From JAJDBU01 sp046756925 (GTDB lineage Bacteria; Nitrospirota; Nitrospiria; SBBL01; JAADHI01), in NCBI GenBank assembly GCA_046756925.1, contig JBHHXH010000001.1:30360-94359 (forward strand): a stretch of 64,000 bases of DNA. The letters run 5' to 3'. Under the pieces are notes generated by a model. That model saw nothing but the letters and a program-made list of their open reading frames with translations, did no database searches and was not told the DNA's origin. The position numbers and the translations under genes are program-made. Below are positions 24,982 to 32,906 of this stretch, piece by piece (the stretch's first letter is position 1; each line of letters opens with the position of its first letter).

Positions 24982-26217
24982 ATGGTTCGAAGCGCCGATC
25001 AACACATCATGATGCCGCCGGAAGATCGTCCCAAGTTACTGACCGGACGCTTTTTCCTTCTTTTTATGGGACATCTCTTCTTCGGATTCTCCTTTTGGCC
25101 TTATGTCCTGTTGCCGGTTTACCTGCAAGACCTGGGTTCCGGCCTCGCGGACATCGGCATTATTATGGGAACCGCCTCTGTTTCCGGTATTCTCCTCCGT
25201 CCTTGGATCGGCGTCGCCCTCGAACGGATTGGACGGCGAAGATGTCTTTTGATCGGGGGCTTGGTCTTTCTCATCGCACACCTGCTCTACCTGACGATTG
25301 ACCGCATCGCTTGGGAAATCTACATGATTCGCCTCATACACGGTTTTGGCATCGGGATTCTCTTTTCTACTTTTTTCACCCTTGCAGCGGATATTTCTCC
25401 ATTATCCCGCCGAACGGAGGGGATCGCCCTTTTTGGGATCGCGGGGCATTTATCGGGCGCTTTGGGCATTCCGCTGGGAGAACAGATTGTCCGTCTAAGC
25501 GGATATCGGGGGCTTTTTCTGGCCTGCGCCTCATTTACCCTCCTGTTTATCCTAATCGGTTTCTTTCTCGCAGATCCGCCCGTCGAAAAAAAAAGGGGTG
25601 ATCTATTTGACGTCTATCGATTTGTAAAAACCACCTTCTACCCGTCAAACCGCGTTCCGGTGCTCGCAACGGGTTTTTTTGCCATCGGACTCACATCATA
25701 CATGGTTTTTTTAAAACCCTATGCGCATGATATCGGGCTTGGTGTGTCCACTTTTTTCCTGGCCTACAGCCTCACGGCCGTCTCCATCCGTCTGATTGGA
25801 GGGACCTGGCCGGATCGTTTCGGCTTGAAGCGGGTACTCTATCCGTCTTTTGTTTTCCTGGCCGTCGGTATTGCATGGCTTGGCCTTTGGCCCTCATCTA
25901 CCGGATTGCTTTTCAGCGGCATGCTTTGCGGCATCGGTCATGGTTTTATTTTTCCAATCCTGTCGGTCTTGTTCATCAACCGGGCGCCGGATTCGGAACG
26001 TGGCGCACGCATGGCCCTCTTTACGCTTTTTTTCGATATCGGTATCTTTATCGGCTCCCCCTTGTGGGGTTTTGTGGCACATGCCCATGGGTATATATCG
26101 ATGTTCTTCCTATCGGCCGGCATCGTATTCGTCAGCATTCTTGCCTTTGTGTTCCTCGATCATTCAGACCATTTTGATGTGGCTATTGAAAGCAAGCATC
26201 TTTCCGATTCAAAATGA
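24982..26217 (+). CDS. Major facilitator superfamily transporter
   Basis: A 411-residue inner-membrane transporter with about 12 hydrophobic helices. MFS landmarks are visible: L-L-R-P-W-I-G-V-A-L-E-R-I-G-R-R between helices 2 and 3, and the second-half copy I-G-G-T-W-P-D-R-F-G-L-K-R between helices 8 and 9. The substrate is not apparent. The ATG at 24982 has a weak ribosome site, and ATGs a few codons on are alternatives. It lies just upstream of the cobalamin riboswitches but is not under their control, since it ends before them. Confidence 0.88.
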   Translation: MVRSADQHIMMPPEDRPKLLTGRFFLLFMGHLFFGFSFWPYVLLPVYLQDLGSGLADIGIIMGTASVSGILLRPWIGVALERIGRRRCLLIGGLVFLIAHLLYLTIDRIAWEIYMIRLIHGFGIGILFSTFFTLAADISPLSRRTEGIALFGIAGHLSGALGIPLGEQIVRLSGYRGLFLACASFTLLFILIGFFLADPPVEKKRGDLFDVYRFVKTTFYPSNRVPVLATGFFAIGLTSYMVFLKPYAHDIGLGVSTFFLAYSLTAVSIRLIGGTWPDRFGLKRVLYPSFVFLAVGIAWLGLWPSSTGLLFSGMLCGIGHGFIFPILSVLFINRAPDSERGARMALFTLFFDIGIFIGSPLWGFVAHAHGYISMFFLSAGIVFVSILAFVFLDHSDHFDVAIESKHLSDSK

Positions 26218-26292
26218 AGGGCATAAAAAAACCAAAGATTGATTTTATCCAATGACCCTGTTATAAAACCTGCATAAGAATATAAGAACCTT

Positions 26293-26460
26293 CTCAGGTC
26301 AGCCCGCTTGATTGCCGGGCTTGAAAAGGGAATCCCGTGACAATCGGGAGCGGTCCCGCCGCTGTGTTGGGGGACGAAACCCACAAAAGAGCCACTGTCC
26401 AATCGATTCGGATGGGAAGGCGTGGGGAGTAGGGCGAACCCAGAGCCAGAAGACCTGCCT
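26293..26460 (+). promoter_or_regulatory. Cobalamin riboswitch, first of two
   Basis: An adenosylcobalamin aptamer with its main landmarks: CAGGT (26295-26299) pairing with ACCTG (26453-26457) as P1, and an AATCGGGAGCGGTCCCGCCGC core. Conserved GCCACTG is at 26391-26397, GGGAAGGCG follows, and the B12 box AGCCAGAAGACCTGCC is at 26444-26459. A Rho-independent terminator lies 58 bp downstream, so ligand probably ends transcription before the second aptamer and btuB. Confidence 0.9.
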
Positions 26461-26517
26461 GGATGAAGGAACTCGCAAACGGTCTTCGATGGTCAGGACA
26501 GCGGGATGGAAAGAGAT

Positions 26518-26555
26518 TCCCCAGCTTTCATCATGAGAAGCTGGGGATTTTTTTT
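26518..26555 (+). terminator. Intrinsic terminator of the first cobalamin riboswitch
   Basis: A 10-bp stem TCCCCAGCTT/AAGCTGGGGA (26518-26527, 26538-26547) with a 10-base loop runs into eight T (26548-26555). It is the expression platform of the first aptamer. Confidence 0.92.
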
Positions 26556-26585
26556 GCTTGAAGAAGGAAACACAACTCAAACAAT

Positions 26586-26732
26586 CTGAACGGCTGCTCG
26601 GGAAGGCGGTGTAAAACCGCAGCTGCCCCGCAACTGTGATGGGAACGAAACCACCAACGCCACTGTCTTGCAAAACCGGGATGGGAAGGGGTGGGAGTAG
26701 GTCGCCCAGAGCCAGGAGACCGGGCCTTTCAG
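26586..26732 (+). promoter_or_regulatory. Cobalamin riboswitch, second of two
   Basis: A second, sequence-distinct aptamer: CTGAA/TTCAG ends (26586-26590 with 26728-26732), a CCGCAGCTGCCCCGC core, GCCACTG at 26659-26665 and a B12 box AGCCAGGAGACCGGGC at 26710-26725. No terminator follows. A small hairpin CTTTC/GAAAG (26744-26748 with 26753-26757) covers part of the ribosome site of the receptor gene, so translational control is likely. Confidence 0.88.
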
Positions 26733-26767
26733 AATCAAAATGACTTTCGAGGGAAAGGAAAATAACA

Positions 26768-28651
26768 ATGAAGAATCGAATGTGTGAAGTATGTGGTGCA
26801 ACTGGTTTGTTTTTTGCCTTGTTGATGGGTTTCTCGGGTAACATATTTGCGGAAGAAATAACTGAAGAAGAGCCGATGTTGCTGGACCCGATCGTCGTGA
26901 CGGCGACACGACTTCCATCGCCTGTTCCAGAGGTCGGAAGCAGCATCACCATCATAAAAGGAAGAGATCTTGAGAAAAAACATATTAAAAGTGTCCCGGA
27001 AGCGCTTCGGGAAGTCGCCGGTGTGGATGTTGCGCAGTCGGGCGGACTCGGACAACAGACCTCGGTTTTTCTTCGGGGGGGGGAATCCAATCACACCCTG
27101 GTTCTGATCGATGGGGTCAAGGTCAATAGCCCCACGACAGGCGCTTTTGACTTTGGGGATCTGCTCGTTGAAAATATCGCGCGGATTGAGGTGCTAAGAG
27201 GCCCCCAGAGTTCCCTTTACGGATCGGAGGCCATCGGTGGCGTCATCAACATCATCACGAAGCAAGGCAAGGGGAAGGCGTCGATCTCCTTGCTCACCGA
27301 GTTTGGATCCTTTGAAACCTTTCGGCAACGCCTTGGTGTTTCGGGTTCTGAAAACGACTTCGATTACACTTTTTCCATTTCACGTCTGGAAAGCGAAGGG
27401 ATTTCCGCGGCCAGTGAACAGCAGGGAAATAGCGAGGAAGACGGTTACAAAAACCTAACGGTGTCTCATCGGGTCGGCCTCAACTTCCTCAAAGACGGGC
27501 GGGCTGATTTCACCGTTCGATACATGACCGGAGAAGACGAGATCGATGCATCTGGCGGGAGTGGCGGAGACGACCTTAACCAAACCATCGAGCGGGATGC
27601 AATCTACACCTCACTGGTCCTCAAAAAACCAGTCACCGACTGGTGGACGCCCTCCCTTCTATTTTCCATCGCGGATGAAAATATTGAAACGAACGAGCCC
27701 GACGATCCGGCGGATACCTTCAATAACAGCCTCACAGAGATCAACGTCCAAGACCTTCTGTTTCTGAATGCATTTTCTCTTTTGAAAGAAAATACCCTTG
27801 TATTGGGGCTGGAGTACGATCAGAAGCAAGGGGCGAGCAGCAGCGGCGATTTCGACAAAGAAGTCGATATCAAATCGGTCTTTATAGAAGATCAAGCCGC
27901 TCTGCGGGATGCCTTATTCCTAACGGTAGGCGTTCGGTACGATGACCACAGTACATTCGGCGACAAGACAACGTTTCGTGTCACATCAGCCTATTTGATT
28001 GACGGATATGGGATGACCTTGCACGCCTCCTACGGCACCGGTTTCACGGCACCCTCATTTAATGACCTCTTCTTCGCGGGATTTTCTAATAAAGATCTAC
28101 AAGCGGAGGAAAGCGAGGGGTTTGACATCGGCGTCAGAAAAGAATACCCCAGCAGCGGGGAACGCCCCACATCCTGGTTCGACGTGACTTATTTCAAAAA
28201 TGATTTCGACGAGCTCATCGGTTTCTCTGGCTTTCAACCGTTTAACATTAACAAGGCCGAAGCAAGTGGTGTTGAATTCACCAGCGGCATCGGTATTGTG
28301 AAAGGCTTGGTGATCAACCTTAGTTATACCTACATGGACAGCGAAGACAAAAGCACAGGGGACCCGCTCTTAAGAAGGGCCAAACACAAAGGCGCTTTTG
28401 GGATGGCTTATGATGCCACAAGCCGCCTCAATCTGAACCTGCTCGCAACCGTTGTGGAAGACCGGATTGACATTGGCGATGTGAAAATGGACGATTATGT
28501 CAAGGTCGATTTCGCATCCAGCTATCGCGCCACGGACCAGCTCGAAGGCTTCGCCCGCATCGAGAACCTCTTCGACCAGACATACGAAGAAATAGTTGGG
28601 TTTGGCACCGCTGGTTTCTCGGCTTATGGGGGGGTGACGCTGACCTTTTAA
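26768..28651 (+). CDS. btuB: TonB-dependent cobalamin receptor BtuB
   Basis: A 627-residue outer-membrane receptor. The precursor has a signal peptide, a TonB box-like D-P-I-V-V-T-A-T-R at about 39-47, and a plug with T-L-V-L-I-D-G-V-K-V-N-S-P and I-E-V-L-R-G-P-Q-S-S-L-Y-G-S-E-A-I-G-G-V-I-N-I-I-T. A 22-strand-type barrel ends in the terminal aromatic F. Control by two cobalamin riboswitches makes corrinoid the ligand. The start ATG at 26768 follows GGGAAAGGAA by 7 bases. It is separated from the rest of the corrinoid genes by a nearly 800-bp empty gap. Confidence 0.93.
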   Translation: MKNRMCEVCGATGLFFALLMGFSGNIFAEEITEEEPMLLDPIVVTATRLPSPVPEVGSSITIIKGRDLEKKHIKSVPEALREVAGVDVAQSGGLGQQTSVFLRGGESNHTLVLIDGVKVNSPTTGAFDFGDLLVENIARIEVLRGPQSSLYGSEAIGGVINIITKQGKGKASISLLTEFGSFETFRQRLGVSGSENDFDYTFSISRLESEGISAASEQQGNSEEDGYKNLTVSHRVGLNFLKDGRADFTVRYMTGEDEIDASGGSGGDDLNQTIERDAIYTSLVLKKPVTDWWTPSLLFSIADENIETNEPDDPADTFNNSLTEINVQDLLFLNAFSLLKENTLVLGLEYDQKQGASSSGDFDKEVDIKSVFIEDQAALRDALFLTVGVRYDDHSTFGDKTTFRVTSAYLIDGYGMTLHASYGTGFTAPSFNDLFFAGFSNKDLQAEESEGFDIGVRKEYPSSGERPTSWFDVTYFKNDFDELIGFSGFQPFNINKAEASGVEFTSGIGIVKGLVINLSYTYMDSEDKSTGDPLLRRAKHKGAFGMAYDATSRLNLNLLATVVEDRIDIGDVKMDDYVKVDFASSYRATDQLEGFARIENLFDQTYEEIVGFGTAGFSAYGGVTLTF

Positions 28652-29441
28652 ACACCTATATTTTATTAAAACTTGAGATCGCCAGCCTTTTTTCACAACG
28701 CAATTGAAGGTTGTCTCGAAGGTAATCCAACGTGATGCCATCATCTTGAACGAACCGTTTTAGGAAGCAATGGCAATTTAAAAATTGTCTCGTGTAACAA
28801 AGGGAAAGCAGGCGTATTGTGTCTCTACCCAACGTAAAATTTTTCCATTTCCATTTCCATTTCCAATGGTTATGATGCGGAAATACGATCACGAAAGCCT
28901 CTCCGGACCGGGCCGCGCAACCGCTTCGTGAACTGGAGGAAAGCGGGTGGACACGACATCACCTTCAAACCGCTTGACCTCATCCCCTTTCAGGATTCAG
29001 TTGAGATTGAGTGAAGGAACGGCCACCGTGCTTGTGAATACTTTCTTCAATCGATAAACTTATGAGAAGCAATCAAAGCGATTTTTATCGTGAAGAAGAC
29101 TGTACGCTCTAAACGGGTATGTATTTTCGGACCAAGGAGAAATAAAGAAGGAATTAACAGCGATAACATTAAAATTGACTCCTTTCTCTACTTAACGTGA
29201 TCAGGCTGAGCCCCCTACGGGACCAAAGGGCTTTCTTCCAAGTTCTACCGGGTCGGCTTTTAAACGGGGCATGCTGCTGGCAATTTAATAATTGTGTATG
29301 TTAATTTCTGGCCAATGCCCACTAAAGTGCCTGTTTTGGCATATATTGCCTGGATAAGCGGCTGTTCACAGCCGAGCGGCTTGGCCGACCTTTATGCTGG
29401 TCTGGTTCTGGGCACCTCGCCGAAACAGCAAGGAAAATCCG
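28652..29441. other. Long intergenic region without a supported gene
   Basis: The gap between btuB and the cobalamin-binding-protein gene is about 790 bp. It is richer in A+T than its neighbours and holds no ribosome site with a credible frame. It has a short TTTCCA repeat. An open GC-rich stretch at 28894-28977 (P-L-R-E-L-E-E-S-G-W-T-R-H-H-L-Q) looks like a leftover of a coding region. A minus-strand frame at 28656-28892 has no recognisable family. The region may be a deletion or insertion scar in the salvage locus. Confidence 0.6.
28842..28865 (+). repeat. Four TTTCCA hexamers
   Basis: Four perfect head-to-tail TTTCCA units within the intergenic region. This is a simple repeat subject to slippage. 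Confidence 0.9.
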
Positions 29442-30389
29442 ATGCGAATCGTCTCCTTTCTTCCCAGCGCCACCGAAATCGTCTATGCCTTAGGGCTTGA
29501 AGATCAACTCGTCGGCGTGACGCACGAATGCGACTATCCACCCGGCGCGAAGAAAAAACCGGTGGCCGTCCGTAATGCCCTGGAGATGGCCGGCTTCAAC
29601 CAAAGCGAGATCGATCAATGCGTCCGCGAAGCCGTACACACCGGAAAGAGCCTTTATGCCGTCGACGAAGCCCTGCTAAAAACAGCGGAACCGGACCTCA
29701 TCCTTACGCAAGATCTTTGTCAGGTCTGTGCACCCTCCGGCAACGAAATGGCAAGGCTTTTAAAGCACCTGCCCAAGCCGCCGGAAATCCTGTGGTTGAC
29801 ACCCGCTTGCCTCGACGACATCTTCGAGAACATCAATGCAGTCGGTACCGCAACGGGCAAGGCCTCCGAGGCGAACGCGCTGGTGGATGAACTCCGGCTT
29901 CGGGTGAGAACGACTCAAGATCGTGTACAAAAACTTCATTCCCGTCCACGCGTCTTTTTCATGGAATGGCTCTCTCCGCCCTATTGCGGCGGCCACTGGG
30001 TCGGGGAAATGATCGCCCTCGCCGGGGGATCGGATCCATTTGCAAAACACGGCGCCGATTCTGTCCGCATCGCTTGGGACGAAATCGCTGCCTATGCACC
30101 GGAGATGCTCATCCTATCACCCTGCGGTTTCAATCTCTCTCAAGTCGTCGATCAAGCCGAACTGTTGACCCACTATTCCGGCTGGGCCTTGCTCCCCGCC
30201 GTGAAAAACGGCCGGGTCTTTGCCGTCGACGCCAACAGCTACTTCGCCCGGCCGGGACCACGGGTGGTGGACGGCATCGAATTGCTGGCGCACCTTTTTC
30301 ATCCGGGGCATTTCAAATGGAGGGGGCCGCCTACGGCTTTTCGTGTTTTGGATCGTGAGATGTTAGAATCCTTGACATCATTACACTGA
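29442..30389 (+). CDS. BtuF-like cobalamin-binding protein without signal peptide
   Basis: A 315-residue protein of the helical-backbone periplasmic-binding fold. It starts directly with M-R-I-V-S-F-L-P-S-A-T-E-I-V, the BtuF/HutI-type opening, followed by L-V-G-V-T-H-E-C-D-Y-P-P. Later come E-W-L-S-P-P-Y-C-G-G-H-W-V-G-E-M and G-F-N-L. No signal peptide is present, so it is either cytoplasmic or exported by another route. This group ('cobalamin-binding protein') is common in bacteria with BtuB. ATG 29442 follows AAGGA by 7 bases; the longer frame from 29394 adds a non-family start. Confidence 0.82.
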   Translation: MRIVSFLPSATEIVYALGLEDQLVGVTHECDYPPGAKKKPVAVRNALEMAGFNQSEIDQCVREAVHTGKSLYAVDEALLKTAEPDLILTQDLCQVCAPSGNEMARLLKHLPKPPEILWLTPACLDDIFENINAVGTATGKASEANALVDELRLRVRTTQDRVQKLHSRPRVFFMEWLSPPYCGGHWVGEMIALAGGSDPFAKHGADSVRIAWDEIAAYAPEMLILSPCGFNLSQVVDQAELLTHYSGWALLPAVKNGRVFAVDANSYFARPGPRVVDGIELLAHLFHPGHFKWRGPPTAFRVLDREMLESLTSLH

Positions 30390-30395
30390 ATTGGG

Positions 30396-30668
30396 GTGAA
30401 CCAGATCCCCCCTTTTATTGTTTCTCAGGCTCACCTAAACAAGACTAAAAGCTTTCTCAAACATTGGACCGAAATGAAAGATAAAGAGTATGCTGTTCTA
30501 GAATTACAAGAGGAAGCCATGAAGTATATAATTCGAGCCATCGCTAATTTGGCTGCTTATGAAAATACACGTACACATGATTCACAGAGGTTTTTAGAAT
30601 GGATAAAAAATAACCGAACTGATCTTTTTGATCCTAATGATCCTAAAACACAAGATGATCAGGAATGA
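30396..30668 (+). CDS. Small hypothetical protein
   Basis: A 90-residue frame, GTG-started, lies between the cobalamin-binding gene (6 bp after it) and the adenosyltransferase gene. It is AT-rich with codons unlike its GC-rich neighbours. It is predicted helical, with a basic, Lys-rich start and an acidic tail (D-P-N-D-P-K-T-Q-D-D-Q-E). I do not recognise it. The base composition suggests later acquisition. Confidence 0.5.
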   Translation: MNQIPPFIVSQAHLNKTKSFLKHWTEMKDKEYAVLELQEEAMKYIIRAIANLAAYENTRTHDSQRFLEWIKNNRTDLFDPNDPKTQDDQE

Positions 30669-30702
30669 AAATCCAAAGCAAAGAATGGAGCACTAACAAA
30701 CC

Positions 30703-31302
30703 ATGCGCATCACAAAAGTCTACACCCGCACCGGGGACAAAGGCACGACCCGCCTGGCCAGGGGGCAGGAAATCCCAAAAGACCATCTTCGCATCGAAAC
30801 CTACGGCACGGTCGATGAGCTGAACGCCATTGTCGGCCTGGCGCGGGCCTTCGCCCAAGAACTCCCGAAAACGATGCCGGAGCGAGATCGGCTCGACGAA
30901 TGCCTGCACGGGATGCAGGACCGGCTCTTCGACATCGGCGGCATTCTGGCCTCGCCGCCTGGACAAGAATCGAAAGAGATGAAAGCGATCCTAAGCCAAG
31001 AAATCGACGCCCTGGAATCCTTGATGGACGACTGTCAAAAAGACCTTGAACCCTTGAAGGAATTCATCTTGCCGGGCGGCGGCAAGGTTGCGGCCTTTCT
31101 CCATCAGGCGCGGACGGTCTGCCGACGGGCGGAACGGCTTTGCGTGAGGCTCAACCGGGAGGAGGGTGTGCCGGAAGAAGTCCTCCGCTATTTGAACCGC
31201 TTGAGCGATGCCTTCTTTGTGCTTTCTCGCTGGATTGCGCAGGCCCAAAACGAACCTGAAACCCTGTGGCGGCGGCATCAAAAGGATGAGCAGAAAATCT
31301 AA
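30703..31302 (+). CDS. pduO: PduO-type cob(I)alamin adenosyltransferase
   Basis: A 199-residue enzyme that transfers the adenosyl group of ATP to cob(I)alamin. It has the N-terminal ATP loop T-R-T-G-D-K-G-T-T, then R-I-E-T-Y-G-T-V-D-E-L-N-A. Conserved P-G-G-G and A-R-T-V-C-R-R-A-E-R follow, leading to L-N-R-L-S-D-x-x-F. All PduO/MMAB landmarks are complete. It overlaps the start of the cobQ remnant by 17 bp, which places it in the corrinoid operon. It would activate imported cobalamin and salvaged cobinamide. Confidence 0.92.
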   Translation: MRITKVYTRTGDKGTTRLARGQEIPKDHLRIETYGTVDELNAIVGLARAFAQELPKTMPERDRLDECLHGMQDRLFDIGGILASPPGQESKEMKAILSQEIDALESLMDDCQKDLEPLKEFILPGGGKVAAFLHQARTVCRRAERLCVRLNREEGVPEEVLRYLNRLSDAFFVLSRWIAQAQNEPETLWRRHQKDEQKI

Positions 31303-31974
31303 AACCCAATACCTCATGATTCAAGGCACCGGCTCGCACGTGGGCAAAAGCGTCATCGTCGCGGCGCTCTGCCGGATCTTCGCCAACCAGGGTCTGCGCG
31401 GCGCTCCCTTTAAAGCGCAAAACATGGCGCTCAATTGATGGGAATCTGCGGCGGTTATCAGATAATGGGAAAGGTCCTGATCGATCCGGAAAAAATCGAG
31501 TCGGACCTGGGCGAGATGGAAGACCTCGGCCTCTTGGATATCGCCACCGAGTTCCGGCCAGGAAAGATCACGGCACGGGTTTCGTTGCCCCTTAGGGCAT
31601 GTCCTCCTCTTTTTTCCGAAGCGGGGGAAATCCTATCTGGCTACGAAATTCATGCGGGCATCAGCCGCCCCATTGGATCTCAGAATACACCCTTATTTAC
31701 CTCTCCGTCTTCCGATGCCGGGCACGTCGCAGGCCTCATCGACTCCCCCGGCCTTCTCTTCGGCACGAGACTGTACGGCCTTTTCGAAAACGATGGGTTT
31801 CGGCGACGCTTCGTCAATGTCCTGCGAATCCGGAAAGGACTCACGCCGATCTCCACGGCGCTCATCCTATATCGTAATATTGAAGACCGACAGATCGAAG
31901 ACTGGGCGGGCTTCGTTTCGAAAGCCCTCAACCTCGATTGGATCGAAGCCATGATTGCGGAACACCATCGATGA
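31286..31974 (+). pseudogene. cobQ: Cobyric acid synthase with its middle deleted
   Basis: Cobyric acid synthase (about 500 residues) amidates adenosylcobyrinic acid diamide. Here the first 50 codons (31286-31438) give the N-terminal P-loop (Q-G-T-G-S-H-V-G-K-S and F-K-A-Q-N-M-A-L-N) and end in a TGA. The next bases start the C-terminal part, M-G-I-C-G-G-Y-Q-I-M-G, in a shifted frame (31439-31974). Roughly 300 codons are missing between the two pieces. The glutaminase Cys is kept in the ICGGYQ loop, but the active His near L-H-G-L-F is Tyr (T-R-L-Y-G-L-F). Loss of de novo corrinoid amidation follows, with salvage remaining. Confidence 0.85.
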
Positions 31975-32906
31975 AGCGCCTCGGATCTTTTTTCGTTTTC
32001 TTCGCTTGGTTTTTTCTGCAGTTTTCATCGGCCGCGGAATCGCGCGCTCCAAAACCGCAACGCATTGTTTCCCTGACCCTCGGGTCGGACGAAATCCTGC
32101 TATCGCTTGTCGATCCCGGCCGCATCCTCGTCATTACCCGCTATGCCACCGACCCGGTGATCTCTCACGTGTCTCACTTGGCGGGTGCGGTCCCCAACAA
32201 GATCTCACAAATCGGCACGGAATCGATCGTGGCCCTTCGGCCCGATATCGTCTTCGCCTCCAGTTATTCGGCGACGGAGACCATTGGCCAGCTAAAGGCC
32301 TTGGGGCTCCCCGTCGTGACCTTGGAAGCATTCTCAACCATTGAGGGCATTCAAGAAAATATCCGGCGCGTCGGCGAAGCGGTGGGAGAAACGGAGAAGG
32401 CCGAAGCCCTCATTGCCGAAATGAACAAAGATTTGGCGTCCATCGCCGACCGCCTTTCGGGAATCACCCGCCGGCCCGGCGTCCTTTCCTTTGGCTTGGA
32501 AGGTTGGACTTCCGGTCAGGAGACCTACTTTGACGAAATCGTCCGGCTGGCGGGCGGGAGAAACCTGGCGGCGGAGGCGGGCGTTGTCGGGCATCCGAAG
32601 CTTTCGATTGAAACGGTGGTGGACCTCGATCCAGAAATTCTCATCCTCAATGCCTGGCAACCGGACGCGGATGAGGCCGAGCGTTTATTGCGCCATCATC
32701 CGGTCCTGCAATCGGTCGCGGCCGCCAAACACGATCGTGTCTATTCCATTCCAGGGAAATACCTGACATCGGTCTCTCACTTTGTGGTTCGCGGCATCGA
32801 GGTCTTGGCCCGGTACCTTCATCCGTCTCTTTTCAATCACAGCCCTTCGCACAGCCCCTCGCACAGCCCCTCGCACGGCAGATCGAAGAGCCTCTCGAAG
32901 CAATGA
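31971..32906 (+). CDS. btuF: Periplasmic corrinoid ABC-transporter binding protein BtuF-like
   Basis: A 311-residue binding protein with a signal peptide (cut near A-A-E-S-R) and a helical-backbone substrate-binding fold: R-I-V-S-L-T-L-G-S-D-E-I-L-L and A-L-R-P-D-I-V-F-A-S-S. Its ATG overlaps the cobQ stop (ATGA), and its own stop overlaps the btuC start. The C terminus carries four tetrapeptide repeats of H-S-P-S type, encoded by a near-perfect 12-bp repeat, which no typical BtuF has. Together with btuC it would deliver corrinoid across the inner membrane. Confidence 0.85.
   Translation: MKRLGSFFVFFAWFFLQFSSAAESRAPKPQRIVSLTLGSDEILLSLVDPGRILVITRYATDPVISHVSHLAGAVPNKISQIGTESIVALRPDIVFASSYSATETIGQLKALGLPVVTLEAFSTIEGIQENIRRVGEAVGETEKAEALIAEMNKDLASIADRLSGITRRPGVLSFGLEGWTSGQETYFDEIVRLAGGRNLAAEAGVVGHPKLSIETVVDLDPEILILNAWQPDADEAERLLRHHPVLQSVAAAKHDRVYSIPGKYLTSVSHFVVRGIEVLARYLHPSLFNHSPSHSPSHSPSHGRSKSLSKQ
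32838..32873 (+). repeat. 12-bp coding repeat in btuF
   Basis: The unit CACAGCCCYTCG occurs three times head to tail, with a fourth degenerate copy after it, and codes (H-S-P-S)n at the protein C terminus. Confidence 0.9.

Noticed and set aside
28842..28865. TTTCCA repeat considered as a CRISPR or iteron array
   Set aside because: Units are 6 bp with no spacers; a simple repeat.
28656..28892. 78-codon minus-strand frame with W-K repeats
   Set aside because: The repeat comes from the TTTCCA hexamers, and no family or ribosome site supports it.
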